NCBI RefSeq assembly: GCF_014651375.1
Contig: NZ_BMWT01000006.1
Span: 186,001 to 250,000 of the forward strand
Origin: Tateyamaria omphalii
GTDB lineage: Bacteria; Pseudomonadota; Alphaproteobacteria; Rhodobacterales; Rhodobacteraceae
DNA length: 64,000 nucleotides
Reading direction: 5' to 3'
Below the pieces are notes generated by a model. It did not search any database. It saw nothing but the letters and a program-made list of their open reading frames with translations, and had not been told where the DNA came from. A program made the translations under genes and the position numbers. How positions within the stretch are numbered: the first letter of the stretch is position 1; every line of letters begins with the position of its first letter. This document shows positions 1-9,861 of this stretch, in pieces.

Positions 1-2682
1 CTGCTCAACTGGACACCGAACCCAGCACCCAAGGCTTTGGAACGTTCGGAAATACTCGAAGAGACCATTCACGAGCGTTGGGGACGGATTTGCAACCCGG
101 CTGCACCAGCTGCTCCGGTGCTATGGACATTTGCTGACGAACGGCTGGGTCCATCACCCAGCGGTTGGGACCTCGATGGCATTGCCTGGCCTGACCCTGA
201 AGACACAACGCGATCTGCCGAGGCAGACAAGGCCCTGCATGTGCATGAAACCTGGCGCTCTGGCGACTTGGGCCTTGACCAATTGCGCGGCATCGTACCC
301 GCGATTGTTGAAGGCGGGCTTGTGGATTGCGCACCAGAGTTCCAAGACGACGTACCACCAACGCGTGAGGTTGTTGGTCGTGATATCACCGGGCGTCCGT
401 TGGATTTGAGTATCGACACTGGCCGGTTGCGTGATTTGTCCGATGCGTTGGCTCCGGCAGAATTGGATGTGAGCATTGGTGTTCCGACAGGCCGTATAAA
501 CCCGAACTTGTCGCTGGGTGCCGGAACGCTGAATAGCGGGCTGACCGCGACGGTTGAGGCCACTGCAGCGACTGCAACGCTGACCGGGCGGACCCGCAGG
601 TTGGCCGAACGCGGGTTGGTTGATCGGGCTGTCGTTGGCTCGTTTGGCTCTTCTGCCACCGTGGACAATCTGACATCGGAACGACTTGACCTCAGCGAAG
701 CCGCACGTCGCATCGCCCAAGGGTTGACGATCAACAGAAGCACCTTGCTGAGTGCCGCGAACGGACCTGCAGCCCCCGCCACACACGTGCCGGGCGGTCC
801 GCAGGTCGACGAGCCGCAATGCCCCGGTCGTGTTTTGGCGTCGCCGCTTTGGGACATCGGTGAACCGGTGATCTTTGGTGATCCCAGCCGCGCAGATGAG
901 GTCGCTGACCAGTTGTCGGAATTGGGACTGAAGCATGGACCGCTTTCAGACGTAATCGAGGTAGACAGTGGCGCCATTCTCGAAGGTCACGTGCTGATGT
1001 GGGTCAACCGTGGGCTTCTGAACGACGATCAGGGCACCGGTCGTGGCCTGATGATCCATTTCCTTGATGAAGATGAGAATGTCATCGACGTGCGCCCGGT
1101 GCGTGTGTCCGACCTTCTGGCCGTTACAAGCGTTCCGCCACGCTGGGTGGATGTGAACGGTCCGTGGTTCGAGGATATCTATCACACCGTTCTGTATGGC
1201 CAGTCCCGCCTGTCTCCGCGACAACCCGTTTGCGTCAAGCTTGAACCACCAGAAGGTACCGCGCGCTTCCGCATCGGCGTTTTGTACCTGGACGAGAAGC
1301 AAGCTCATCGGTTTGAACAGCAAGGTCGCCCATTCTATGTCGGTGCGATTGAGTTGACCCGCCTAAGCGAAGCCGAACGCGAGGAATATGACACCACGGA
1401 AATCCAGAAAGATCGCAGCGCAATACAAGAGTTCCTTGGGCCGCAAAGTGCTGACGTCGCCCTCTTGTTCCCTGACTCCATCTACCGTGTGACGTGCCGC
1501 AGTGATGTGCGCGTCCGTGATGACGAAGGCGCGGAAAGTGATGCGGCTGAGCAAACTGCCGAGTTCTGGTTCCGCACAGACGCCGAAGCGCCGAAACGGC
1601 TTGATCCATGGATCCTGTGCACATTGCCTGCTGAGGCTGAGGCACATGTGTTCGGCTTGGATTCACCCCGGGTGGTGTTTGCCACCAATGCCGTCGATCA
1701 ACTGTTCGCCGCCTATGGCAAGGAACTGCGGGTCCGACTGAAGGCGGCTTCGTTCAAGCAAGTGGATGAACCCGGGTTGCCGCATCCGGTCCCGATCAAT
1801 GCGGGAACCCTTGAAAATGTGCGTGGCCATGTCCTGTCTCCATTCGAGGCCGTACTGCAGGATGTCGTCAATGAAACAGGCCCGTGCATTGATGTCGATG
1901 GTGAGCGGGTGCGCCATTCCATGATCAAACTGCCGATTCCGCTTGATCCTTATACCGACTACGTAATGGACATCGAATCCGTGGATATCGGCGCCGACGC
2001 AGGCACGGTTGGAGACCGGGTGTACCGGTTGAATTTCTCGACAGGGCAATTTGGTCTGGTCGAAGACTTTGCCCGCGATGTGCAGGCCACTTTGACCGAG
2101 CACAGATTTGTGGAGACGGGTGCACTACAGGCGATTGGCAACAATCCACGCTTTGCGGGTCGCACGGTAGAAAGCATCGTATCCGGGCAAACGCTGCTCA
2201 CGACCATGGGGCCGGAACTCGACGAAGAGCTGATCGGCGCTGGGCTTGAACCGATGGATGTGCCGGGTGCGGCCCGCGTCATTGTCTTCTGGGAGCAGGC
2301 GAACCCTGCGGCTGATCCGCAACCAGCCGCAATCATACTGGATGCAAGCGAGCCGATGCATCGCACCCGTCCGTTGCCACAGGAAGTGACAGAAGAAGAT
2401 CCGGATGGCATCGCAACAACCCGTTGGAAGCTTGAGCAGACGCCCTGGTTGTCCATCGCGGAAAGCAGCGCTTCGGATGACGTCGTGGACAAGATCCTGT
2501 TCTCGCCTGGCACCCAGCGCGCGCTGATCACGCTCAAGCCCGGGGCACGGGGCCAGAGCCTGCGGCTAAACATGGTGCGCAAGGCGTTTGAAGAGCCGTA
2601 TCTCGACGAAGGGTTTGCAGGTGATGTCGAGATCGAGATCGTCGCGACAGATCTGACGCGCGCGCCGTGGGAAGAGGACTAG
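1..2682 (+). CDS. Large protein of unknown function, 5' end outside the window
   Basis: The reading frame is open from base 1, so the real start lies upstream; 893 residues are visible. I do not recognise a family. There is no signal peptide or membrane segment in the visible part. The sequence is acidic and looks like a string of beta-rich domains, with a conserved-looking stretch near visible residue 520 (WFRTDAEAPKRLDPW). The first internal start candidate is a TTG at 37, which has no convincing ribosome site. The TAG stop is followed after 9 bases by the next gene, which has an AGGAGG site, so the two are co-transcribed. Together with the next two giant genes it forms one apparent operon. 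Function unknown; a structural or surface role is only a guess. Confidence 0.7.
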   Translation: MLNWTPNPAPKALERSEILEETIHERWGRICNPAAPAAPVLWTFADERLGPSPSGWDLDGIAWPDPEDTTRSAEADKALHVHETWRSGDLGLDQLRGIVPAIVEGGLVDCAPEFQDDVPPTREVVGRDITGRPLDLSIDTGRLRDLSDALAPAELDVSIGVPTGRINPNLSLGAGTLNSGLTATVEATAATATLTGRTRRLAERGLVDRAVVGSFGSSATVDNLTSERLDLSEAARRIAQGLTINRSTLLSAANGPAAPATHVPGGPQVDEPQCPGRVLASPLWDIGEPVIFGDPSRADEVADQLSELGLKHGPLSDVIEVDSGAILEGHVLMWVNRGLLNDDQGTGRGLMIHFLDEDENVIDVRPVRVSDLLAVTSVPPRWVDVNGPWFEDIYHTVLYGQSRLSPRQPVCVKLEPPEGTARFRIGVLYLDEKQAHRFEQQGRPFYVGAIELTRLSEAEREEYDTTEIQKDRSAIQEFLGPQSADVALLFPDSIYRVTCRSDVRVRDDEGAESDAAEQTAEFWFRTDAEAPKRLDPWILCTLPAEAEAHVFGLDSPRVVFATNAVDQLFAAYGKELRVRLKAASFKQVDEPGLPHPVPINAGTLENVRGHVLSPFEAVLQDVVNETGPCIDVDGERVRHSMIKLPIPLDPYTDYVMDIESVDIGADAGTVGDRVYRLNFSTGQFGLVEDFARDVQATLTEHRFVETGALQAIGNNPRFAGRTVESIVSGQTLLTTMGPELDEELIGAGLEPMDVPGAARVIVFWEQANPAADPQPAAIILDASEPMHRTRPLPQEVTEEDPDGIATTRWKLEQTPWLSIAESSASDDVVDKILFSPGTQRALITLKPGARGQSLRLNMVRKAFEEPYLDEGFAGDVEIEIVATDLTRAPWEED

Positions 2683-2691
2683 GAGGGACCG

Positions 2692-5600
2692 ATGAACCGC
2701 ACATTCAGCCCCTATTTGTTCCGCGGCCAGGGTGCGATGATCACCGCAGATTCCCTGCTGCGACCCTTCGCGGACGAGAATGGAGTGGTCAGCAGTACTT
2801 CGGGGCCATTTGCCAATTCGTTTGCCACGCATGAAACGCTCCGGCCCACACGCGGTGCTCCACAAGGTCTTGATCTAAAAGACTTTGGCAACCGGGTGCT
2901 GTCGGTTTTTTTGCGCTGGCAGGTCAACCCCGGTGTCGGGTTGCCGTCCGAGCCATTTAAAGTCTGGCGGCGTGTGGCTTTCCCCTTGTTGCAAGACCCG
3001 GAACCGGTGCTGACAAGCAGGATTGCGCTGCCGCCCCTGGGCGTTGTGCATCAATTCACGGAGCCGGTCATGTCGATGACCGTGCATGTCAAAAGCACAG
3101 GCCCCGCGCTGGGCGTGACAATCGTGCCGTTGGCGAATGGTGTTGGCTTCGAAAATATGCTGGGGTTCGAGACCTTGAACATTCCGGCCAACGGTCAACG
3201 TACGTTCCGGTTTTATGCGCCGTTTATTACGGCGGTTCTGGTTGGCGGAGCGGACGGTCAGGAGGTTTCGGCGGTTGGTGAAGCGCTTTCGCAAGCTGAA
3301 AAGATTGAAGGTTGGGAACTGGTTGAAACGGTTGGCCTGCCTGTCGATCAGGGCGAGTTCAGCGATCTTGATGGCCAGGAACACGGCAAGGAACAAGGTC
3401 TTGTCGGAGCCGAAGTGCCAGCACAGGAGGCCGCGAAACAGCGTTTCACAAGGGGTATCAACCCCTTCGGATGGTACCCCGATTTTCCCACCGGTGAAAT
3501 GGCACCGACATGGGAGTTGCCTGACCCAGATGGCATGATTGATGACGCCAACAAGACACTGCTGGATATGTTGCACAAGGCCATGCAAGCACGGCCGAAC
3601 CAACAGGCAGAGGTGTTGGACCATCATGTCATCAGCCCACCGCAAAACGCCAATGGAGACACGATGCCTGCCGATGATGGCGAGGCGCGAATTTCATCTG
3701 TCAAACTGATGCAGATGGCCGTGGCAACCGACCCCATGCAATCTGTTCTGATGGGGTTCGGTACGGGGTACCCGTATGTTGATCTGGATCCCATCAATCT
3801 GGGCGCCATAAGTTTGCTCGGTTCATCTGACATGGCGGACTATGACTTCATGGTCACCGGCCTTTGGAATCGTGGGCTGGACGGCGACAGTGAACCCTTG
3901 GAATTAGCAACAATCATTCCACGCCCAAGGCGCGTGGAACGTCCCCTTCCCCCCACCGATCTGCGCCTGCATTTCCTCGCCCACCAAAGACCAGCGGCAC
4001 CTGACGAGGACTGGACCGCGACCAGCCGTGCCAGCTGGGAACGGCTGCCTCTCGACAACTTCAATGCCGTGTCGAGCTTTGCGTTCGGGCGCGCAGAAGG
4101 AGGCGTCGCAGGTCCTGCCACTCCGCTGATGGAACCGCGCCCATCGGGCAAGGGGCTCATGCCCATAGGCAACAATGAAAACCGCCAAGATCCTGAATAC
4201 CCAAGGCAATCCGCATCCGACACTGGCTATGTGATACCGAACACACCGGGTTCAGTCAGCGCGCAATACGGTCTGGCCAACCAGAACCTGTTCGGAATCT
4301 GGAGCCCCTGGTCCACGCTGCCGTTTTCAACAACGCAACCCGAACCCGACACGGTCAACATCATCTCGGCGGAATTGAGGCCCATTGATACAGGCAGCGG
4401 CACTGTCTGTCCGGCGGACCTTGTCGTTGAATTCGTTGTCGATTGGCGGGTGCGTTCCGTTGCCCGTATCGACTTTGCCGGGCGCCTGTTTCCTGCCGCA
4501 ACCCGCCATGAGGAACCGCCGGCCGGTTTGCCGGGTGGATTGCAAAAAAGTATCGGTGGTGCCGCACAGAACGTATTCATCGACTTCGCGGGTGATGTTC
4601 CGTCGCTCAACGATCCAAGTGTTCCAGGCCTCGATGGTACGGCCAACGTCATCAGCCTGGATGCACAGGGGGACGCAGAGGTTGCGACACCAGGGTTTGC
4701 CAGCCAGGGCCATGCGCGCAGATATCGCGTAACCATCCCGGGCTTTTCTCTGGACTACAATGGCACGCCGCATGTCGGGCTGGCGATGCGGGCACGGCTG
4801 CGCGAGGCGTTGGCCCCGGGCCGTGTGGGTAGCTTTGGGCCACGCAGCAAGCTGACATATGCATCCGATCCGCGTTCAAGGCCCACGCAGGTTATTGACG
4901 TAGTCCGCTTGGCTAGCCTTCCAGATGCCAAGGGCGAATGTCACGCGATCGTGGAATGGCAATCTGTTCCGGGTGCCGACGGCTACATTCTGTATCAAAG
5001 CACAGAAACCCGGATGCTGGCCAGCCGCAGCATTCCCGAAGCATTGCCGGGCGTAACCCTGAGCAGCCGCCTCACGACGCTCAAAAATGCGTTTGCTGCC
5101 TCTCCTGACCGTCGGGATTTCAATCGTGCGAACAAGACGTTTCTAACCGGAACCAGTCTTGATGTGGCCTTGCCTCGTGGATCGCAGGCCATCCACCTGT
5201 TTGTGGTAATCCCGGTCAGCGCTGGCGGTGTGGAAGGACCTTGGCCCAGTGGCCCTGATGCGGACGAGGCCATGATCCCATTTGTCGCGCCGCGTATCGC
5301 GACACCCGCTCCTCCGACAATCGAAGCGCAACGGATAGAAACGCCCAGCGGCTTCGCGGCGCGCATTCGGGTCGAAACACGCGCAAGTTCTGGTGCACGT
5401 CCCGGTCGAATTGATCTTTATCGTACACGGGTCGCCGATGCCGCCCGCCAGATCGACAGTATGGGGCCGTCCTTGGTGTCCCTGACAGGCAGCACAGTTG
5501 ACTGGATGGTCGGGACAGACACAAACGGGACCGAAACGTGGATTACCGACATCACGGGTGAGGATGCGCCGGGGGGGTCATGGAAACCCCAATGGTATCG

Positions 5601-6669
5601 CGCAATTGCATGGGGGCTGGATGACGCGCAGCGCGGTGTGCGCAAGGGGCGGGGGCGCCCATCCCCTGCAGTTCCAGTTGTCATACCGCCGAATGATCCG
5701 CCGCAACTGACGCCGCCCGTGCTGACTTGGCCCGGCGGAGGAAACCTCGGCGACATACTTGTTTCGATGGCATCCGATGCGCCGATCACGCCTACGGGCC
5801 TCGGTCCGCATACGCTGTCGGCCGAGGTGCGATTGGACGGTGCGTCACAGCTCCATTATTACACGATCGGCCCTGACGCGGGCGAAGACCCACTGAACCC
5901 GGGCCAAAAACAGCCCGGACCAACGCCGCTTGAACTGATCCCCGAAGTGCCTGAGATGACGCAGACCGCCCTGTGGCGTGCACCCGATGGGCTGGATCGA
6001 AACTACCGGTTGTTTATACGGCGGCCCGGCACCATGCCGGCGGGCAGTATAATGCTGCGAATGACGGACCCCTTGGGGCGGGTGACAGAACGCGCGGTCA
6101 GCTTTGGCGAAGGTTCAATCATTCCACTGCCCGATCTTAGCGAAGTGGACAGTTTCAGCATATCGGGTCGGGGTACGGTTTTTTCGGTCACCACAGACGC
6201 GCCGGTAAGTGGACCATTGGAGTATCTCGTGCGGATAGTCATCCGGCCCACATCCGGACGGGGTGGCGTACTTGGGTCAGACCGTTTCCGTGATCTGCGT
6301 GAATTGCCAGGTGGGTTCGGCCGCTTTGGCGGGCTGCCTGATGACACGCCAGACCCAAATCCTGGCTTCCGCCTCCCGCGTAGGTTCGAGCCGCGTCCGG
6401 GCCCAATCCTCGATCTTGGTACAAACCGCCCCGCGTCCCAGTTCAAGACCGAGGGACGGAATCTGGTCTACGAAGCGCCCATTGCCGAAGTGCCATTAGC
6501 ACGGACCCGACCCGGCGCTGGTGCGCAGGACCCAATGTATATCGCGAACCGCCAAAAGATCGGAGCACGCACCGGGATCACAGTGTTCGCTCGCACGGAC
6601 ATCCGTAGCATCACGTTTGAGATCATCACGCCGGATGGGCGACGGGTCTCAAGCTCTGACCGGGATTGA
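2692..6669 (+). CDS. Giant protein (1325 aa) with fibronectin-III-like stretches
   Basis: ATG start preceded by AGGAGGGACC, a strong ribosome site. No signal peptide and no membrane span are evident. Several segments look like fibronectin type III or related beta-sandwich repeats, for example the segment around residue 756 reading WQSVPGADGYILYQS and another in the 930-1010 region. The C-terminal 150 residues are rich in proline, arginine and glycine. It is the middle gene of a three-gene run; its stop lies 5 bases before the ATG of the next gene. The repeated binding-type folds suggest a scaffold or adhesive structure, but no export signal supports surface location. I do not recognise a named family. 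Confidence 0.75.
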   Translation: MNRTFSPYLFRGQGAMITADSLLRPFADENGVVSSTSGPFANSFATHETLRPTRGAPQGLDLKDFGNRVLSVFLRWQVNPGVGLPSEPFKVWRRVAFPLLQDPEPVLTSRIALPPLGVVHQFTEPVMSMTVHVKSTGPALGVTIVPLANGVGFENMLGFETLNIPANGQRTFRFYAPFITAVLVGGADGQEVSAVGEALSQAEKIEGWELVETVGLPVDQGEFSDLDGQEHGKEQGLVGAEVPAQEAAKQRFTRGINPFGWYPDFPTGEMAPTWELPDPDGMIDDANKTLLDMLHKAMQARPNQQAEVLDHHVISPPQNANGDTMPADDGEARISSVKLMQMAVATDPMQSVLMGFGTGYPYVDLDPINLGAISLLGSSDMADYDFMVTGLWNRGLDGDSEPLELATIIPRPRRVERPLPPTDLRLHFLAHQRPAAPDEDWTATSRASWERLPLDNFNAVSSFAFGRAEGGVAGPATPLMEPRPSGKGLMPIGNNENRQDPEYPRQSASDTGYVIPNTPGSVSAQYGLANQNLFGIWSPWSTLPFSTTQPEPDTVNIISAELRPIDTGSGTVCPADLVVEFVVDWRVRSVARIDFAGRLFPAATRHEEPPAGLPGGLQKSIGGAAQNVFIDFAGDVPSLNDPSVPGLDGTANVISLDAQGDAEVATPGFASQGHARRYRVTIPGFSLDYNGTPHVGLAMRARLREALAPGRVGSFGPRSKLTYASDPRSRPTQVIDVVRLASLPDAKGECHAIVEWQSVPGADGYILYQSTETRMLASRSIPEALPGVTLSSRLTTLKNAFAASPDRRDFNRANKTFLTGTSLDVALPRGSQAIHLFVVIPVSAGGVEGPWPSGPDADEAMIPFVAPRIATPAPPTIEAQRIETPSGFAARIRVETRASSGARPGRIDLYRTRVADAARQIDSMGPSLVSLTGSTVDWMVGTDTNGTETWITDITGEDAPGGSWKPQWYRAIAWGLDDAQRGVRKGRGRPSPAVPVVIPPNDPPQLTPPVLTWPGGGNLGDILVSMASDAPITPTGLGPHTLSAEVRLDGASQLHYYTIGPDAGEDPLNPGQKQPGPTPLELIPEVPEMTQTALWRAPDGLDRNYRLFIRRPGTMPAGSIMLRMTDPLGRVTERAVSFGEGSIIPLPDLSEVDSFSISGRGTVFSVTTDAPVSGPLEYLVRIVIRPTSGRGGVLGSDRFRDLRELPGGFGRFGGLPDDTPDPNPGFRLPRRFEPRPGPILDLGTNRPASQFKTEGRNLVYEAPIAEVPLARTRPGAGAQDPMYIANRQKIGARTGITVFARTDIRSITFEIITPDGRRVSSSDRD

Positions 6670-6674
6670 CCGCC

Positions 6675-9600
6675 ATGACACAGCTGAACGTCTTTACTCT
6701 GACCCCGCAAGCTGCAGCACAAGCGCTGCAGGACAATGGATTGGATGCGCTTGGGCTGACAATGCCGCATCTATCGAATGTGTGGGGTGCTGCAGACCCG
6801 ACGTTTGATGCCGCCACGCTGCGTTTGACGCCGTCTGGCAACGCACTTGCACCTTTCCGAGGCACTTTGGAATATCTCGATCAGGGGCATGAGTTTCGTG
6901 ATGTGAGCGGTGCAGGTATCGCTGGACCGGTCGCGGCATTCAGGCTCCATCCTCAGGCAGTTACGCGATTGTCCAGCTTGATGGCGCGCTACGCGGTTGC
7001 TCCTGCCCCGCACCACCGTCCCGTGCCGGAGACACTGGTTTTCACGGGTGCCGTACCTGCTCCAGATCGGTCACCGCAGACGTATGAGCCCGGCGAAAGC
7101 CTTGGCCGATCCGAGCCGATGAGTTTTCACGATCATCGGGGGTTGATCATTGATCCGGTAGCGGTCGCCGCACTGTTCGACGACCTGATTACGGCCTTCC
7201 CTGCGCTCGACTCTTCAGATGGGGGCGGAACCGGCGGGGCAGGTGGTGTTGGGACCATTGCCGGGCTTGCATCTGGCATTGTCGCGCAAGTCGTTGATCT
7301 TCACGGCAATCCCTTCGTCACTCCCTTGGCGGGCGTCGGCGTTGAGAAGCAGGATGGTTCGGACAACGCGACCGGTAATCTGGATGGATCCGGCTTGGTG
7401 ACACTGACCGCTGGAGAGGTGGTTGCGGCAACGGGTGACAACGCCGCCAATCGTATTCGGTTGGGGTGGGCTACAGGTGGCACGATGGCGGCGGGGCCGC
7501 TTGAGCAGCCGGGTCTTCCCGGTGGGGTTACCTTGTCTCGTCAGTTTCTGCGCGCGTATGCCGTTGACCTCGATTGGCATCTGCGTGGAAACCGCACAAC
7601 CAGCGCTGTTGCCGGAGTGCCTGCCGAAGATGGCGACATGCCTGATGACCTGAAACCTCAGGTGCGGACCGAGGTTGTCATAGACTATGCAGCAGATGGT
7701 CCGGATTTGATGGCATTGTCCAACGCGGTGTTGACGCGGATGGACGGAGCCGCGGGCAACCCGCTTGTCTTCGCAGCGGCGCCACAGATTAACGATGGTG
7801 TTCCCGTTCCGCCTGCGCCGGGTGCGCCCGCGCATTGGCCTGCATTTCCAGCTGCTGCCGGTGCAGGCGTGTTCGGCGCAAACCCCGCACCTCTTGCGGG
7901 GGCGACCGCGACATGGACGGCCGGCGAAAACGTGGTGGTCGTGCTTGCGGCCGATGTTGTTCCCGACGGCAGCTCGGTGCGGATTTACAATCAGCGTTTC
8001 ATCTCGATCCCAGCGATTGGAGAGACACCGTCATTCAAGCGCGGTGATGGCGGGGCTGCGATAGCAGTCACAGGGCAGCCGACACAGATCCTGGTGCACA
8101 ACCCGCTGGGATTGGAGCCTGGAGACCCTAAACCGGATCCCGGGACACTGGTCTTTGACATGGTTGTGACACCACGAAACCAGAACCGTAGACTGTTCGC
8201 GGCGCGCACTCTGCCAATCGCCGCGGGGCCTGCTACCGACCCCCCTGATGTTTTTGTCCCGGCGCCGGATCGCATGGCTGCCGTACCGGACACGGTCAAG
8301 TCGATTGCACCGGTGCCGCTGTTCGGCACCGATGATGGACCCGATGACGGTGCTGTCGGCACGCCCGTTGACGCGGCGCGTGCGTTGGCCTCTGAAACCG
8401 TCCCACGCAGCGGGCCGCGCTTGCCGACCATGGGGCGGCTCGAAACTGTCGTGGTGAGTGGAATTGGGTCTGCCGCGATCAGTGAAGGGCTGGATTGGAG
8501 CGGTGTACTTAGCGGGACGTCTTGGTCGCGCGATGCGCTTTCAGCGAGCCATGGACAGGGCAACCCGGGAAATCCTGCGGGTCCGGACACTCAATCTTCT
8601 GGTGTCCGGGTGGAAGGGGCGTTGGCCTATGATCTGGCCCGTCACGCAGTACGCCGGGTGCAACCATTTATCCCGTTGCCGGGTGGCCCACCGCCGGCAC
8701 AGGCGCCCGGCTGGCTCGCGATGTCAGGCGGTGACAACATGGATCTGCCGGAACGGGCAGGTGACCCGCCCGCCGCCGCTACGTCTTCCGGGGTGTTGCT
8801 CCAGTCGATTGCAGCAGTCGCTGAAACGCCTGAGCTGTCGCTGCTGCCCCCCGGAAACCCTTTGGATTCAGACACTCCAATTGATTTGCAAACGGTCATC
8901 AACGACATCGCCAGTGCATTGAGTCTGCCCGCACCCACGTTGAATGTCACAAATGGAAACCGCCTACTGAACGAGCTTCGCCGCGAATACGAGCTTTCGG
9001 TTCACGGAGCACGTGATGCGCTCTGGTCGCTGGCGCGCGCATTCCATCAGGCGGAAGAACTGGTTTACATCGAAACCGCAGGGTTGGCGCGGACAGTTCA
9101 TGCCGGTGGCGACGCGGATGCCGTTTCCGTTGACCTGATACAGATTCTGGCCGATCGGCTCTCTGTGCAGCCGCGGTTGAAGGTGGTCGTCTGTACGCCG
9201 CGTGAAACGGACTTCGAGGCGGCGCCCTATGTTCGCGCTGCAATCCAGTTGAGGACAGAGGCGCTTCAGGCTTTGACGGGTGTCGCACCGGGCCGTGTGG
9301 CGGCGTTTCATCCCAATGCGTTTCCTGGACGTGCGGCGCGTGTGCCAGGCACCGCTGTCGTGGTAGATGACGTGTATTCTCTGACTGGTGCAACGCATCT
9401 TAGGCGCCGCGGGATCAGCTTTGATGGCAGTGCTGCTGTCGCCTCGGTCGATCAGAGCATTGCCCAAGGCTACAGCGCGAAGGTGCGGACGCAGAGGGTG
9501 ATGTCCATGGCAGCCCGTATGGGTATCGCTCAACGCGATGCGATGGGCTTACCAACTTCCGAATTCATCCGCCTTCAGCGTCCAGCCGCATCCTTCTCGC

Positions 9601-9761
9601 TTGTCCGTGATCTTGTGGAGCAGGGCGGCTTGGGGCTGTTAGAGCCGAATTGGGAAGGGCCAAGTGATGCAACTGTAATTCTGCAGACAGCAGATGTTGC
9701 CGATCCCGACGGCAGTGATGGTGCAAACCTGACGCTTTTTCTCGCTGCGTTGCTCAGTTGA
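6675..9761 (+). CDS. Giant protein (1028 aa) ending in a degenerate phospholipase-D-like domain
   Basis: I chose the ATG at 6675; a TTG three codons earlier overlaps the stop of the previous gene. Residues 1-700 are unrecognised and contain glycine-rich beta-type sequence. From about residue 770 the protein resembles one half of a phospholipase D/transphosphatidylase fold: LVYIETAGL (796-804) matches the strand that opens this fold, and VPGTAVVVDD (890-899) aligns with the family's VHxKxxIVDD, followed by a GATHLRRR stretch where family members have GSANxxxRS. The catalytic His and Lys are replaced by Pro891 and Thr893, so phosphodiester hydrolysis is unlikely. It is the last gene of the giant-gene run, immediately before the integrase ruin. 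The PLD assignment is inference from motif spacing. Confidence 0.75.
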   Translation: MTQLNVFTLTPQAAAQALQDNGLDALGLTMPHLSNVWGAADPTFDAATLRLTPSGNALAPFRGTLEYLDQGHEFRDVSGAGIAGPVAAFRLHPQAVTRLSSLMARYAVAPAPHHRPVPETLVFTGAVPAPDRSPQTYEPGESLGRSEPMSFHDHRGLIIDPVAVAALFDDLITAFPALDSSDGGGTGGAGGVGTIAGLASGIVAQVVDLHGNPFVTPLAGVGVEKQDGSDNATGNLDGSGLVTLTAGEVVAATGDNAANRIRLGWATGGTMAAGPLEQPGLPGGVTLSRQFLRAYAVDLDWHLRGNRTTSAVAGVPAEDGDMPDDLKPQVRTEVVIDYAADGPDLMALSNAVLTRMDGAAGNPLVFAAAPQINDGVPVPPAPGAPAHWPAFPAAAGAGVFGANPAPLAGATATWTAGENVVVVLAADVVPDGSSVRIYNQRFISIPAIGETPSFKRGDGGAAIAVTGQPTQILVHNPLGLEPGDPKPDPGTLVFDMVVTPRNQNRRLFAARTLPIAAGPATDPPDVFVPAPDRMAAVPDTVKSIAPVPLFGTDDGPDDGAVGTPVDAARALASETVPRSGPRLPTMGRLETVVVSGIGSAAISEGLDWSGVLSGTSWSRDALSASHGQGNPGNPAGPDTQSSGVRVEGALAYDLARHAVRRVQPFIPLPGGPPPAQAPGWLAMSGGDNMDLPERAGDPPAAATSSGVLLQSIAAVAETPELSLLPPGNPLDSDTPIDLQTVINDIASALSLPAPTLNVTNGNRLLNELRREYELSVHGARDALWSLARAFHQAEELVYIETAGLARTVHAGGDADAVSVDLIQILADRLSVQPRLKVVVCTPRETDFEAAPYVRAAIQLRTEALQALTGVAPGRVAAFHPNAFPGRAARVPGTAVVVDDVYSLTGATHLRRRGISFDGSAAVASVDQSIAQGYSAKVRTQRVMSMAARMGIAQRDAMGLPTSEFIRLQRPAASFSLVRDLVEQGGLGLLEPNWEGPSDATVILQTADVADPDGSDGANLTLFLAALLS

Positions 9762-9861
9762 ACCAATCGGTCACGATGGCCTACGCAGTGTTTTTCCAGA
9801 AATTGCGCTGGCCCATTGAGTGAGCTGGAGGTGGCTTCCAAAAGGTGCGCCACTGCATTTT

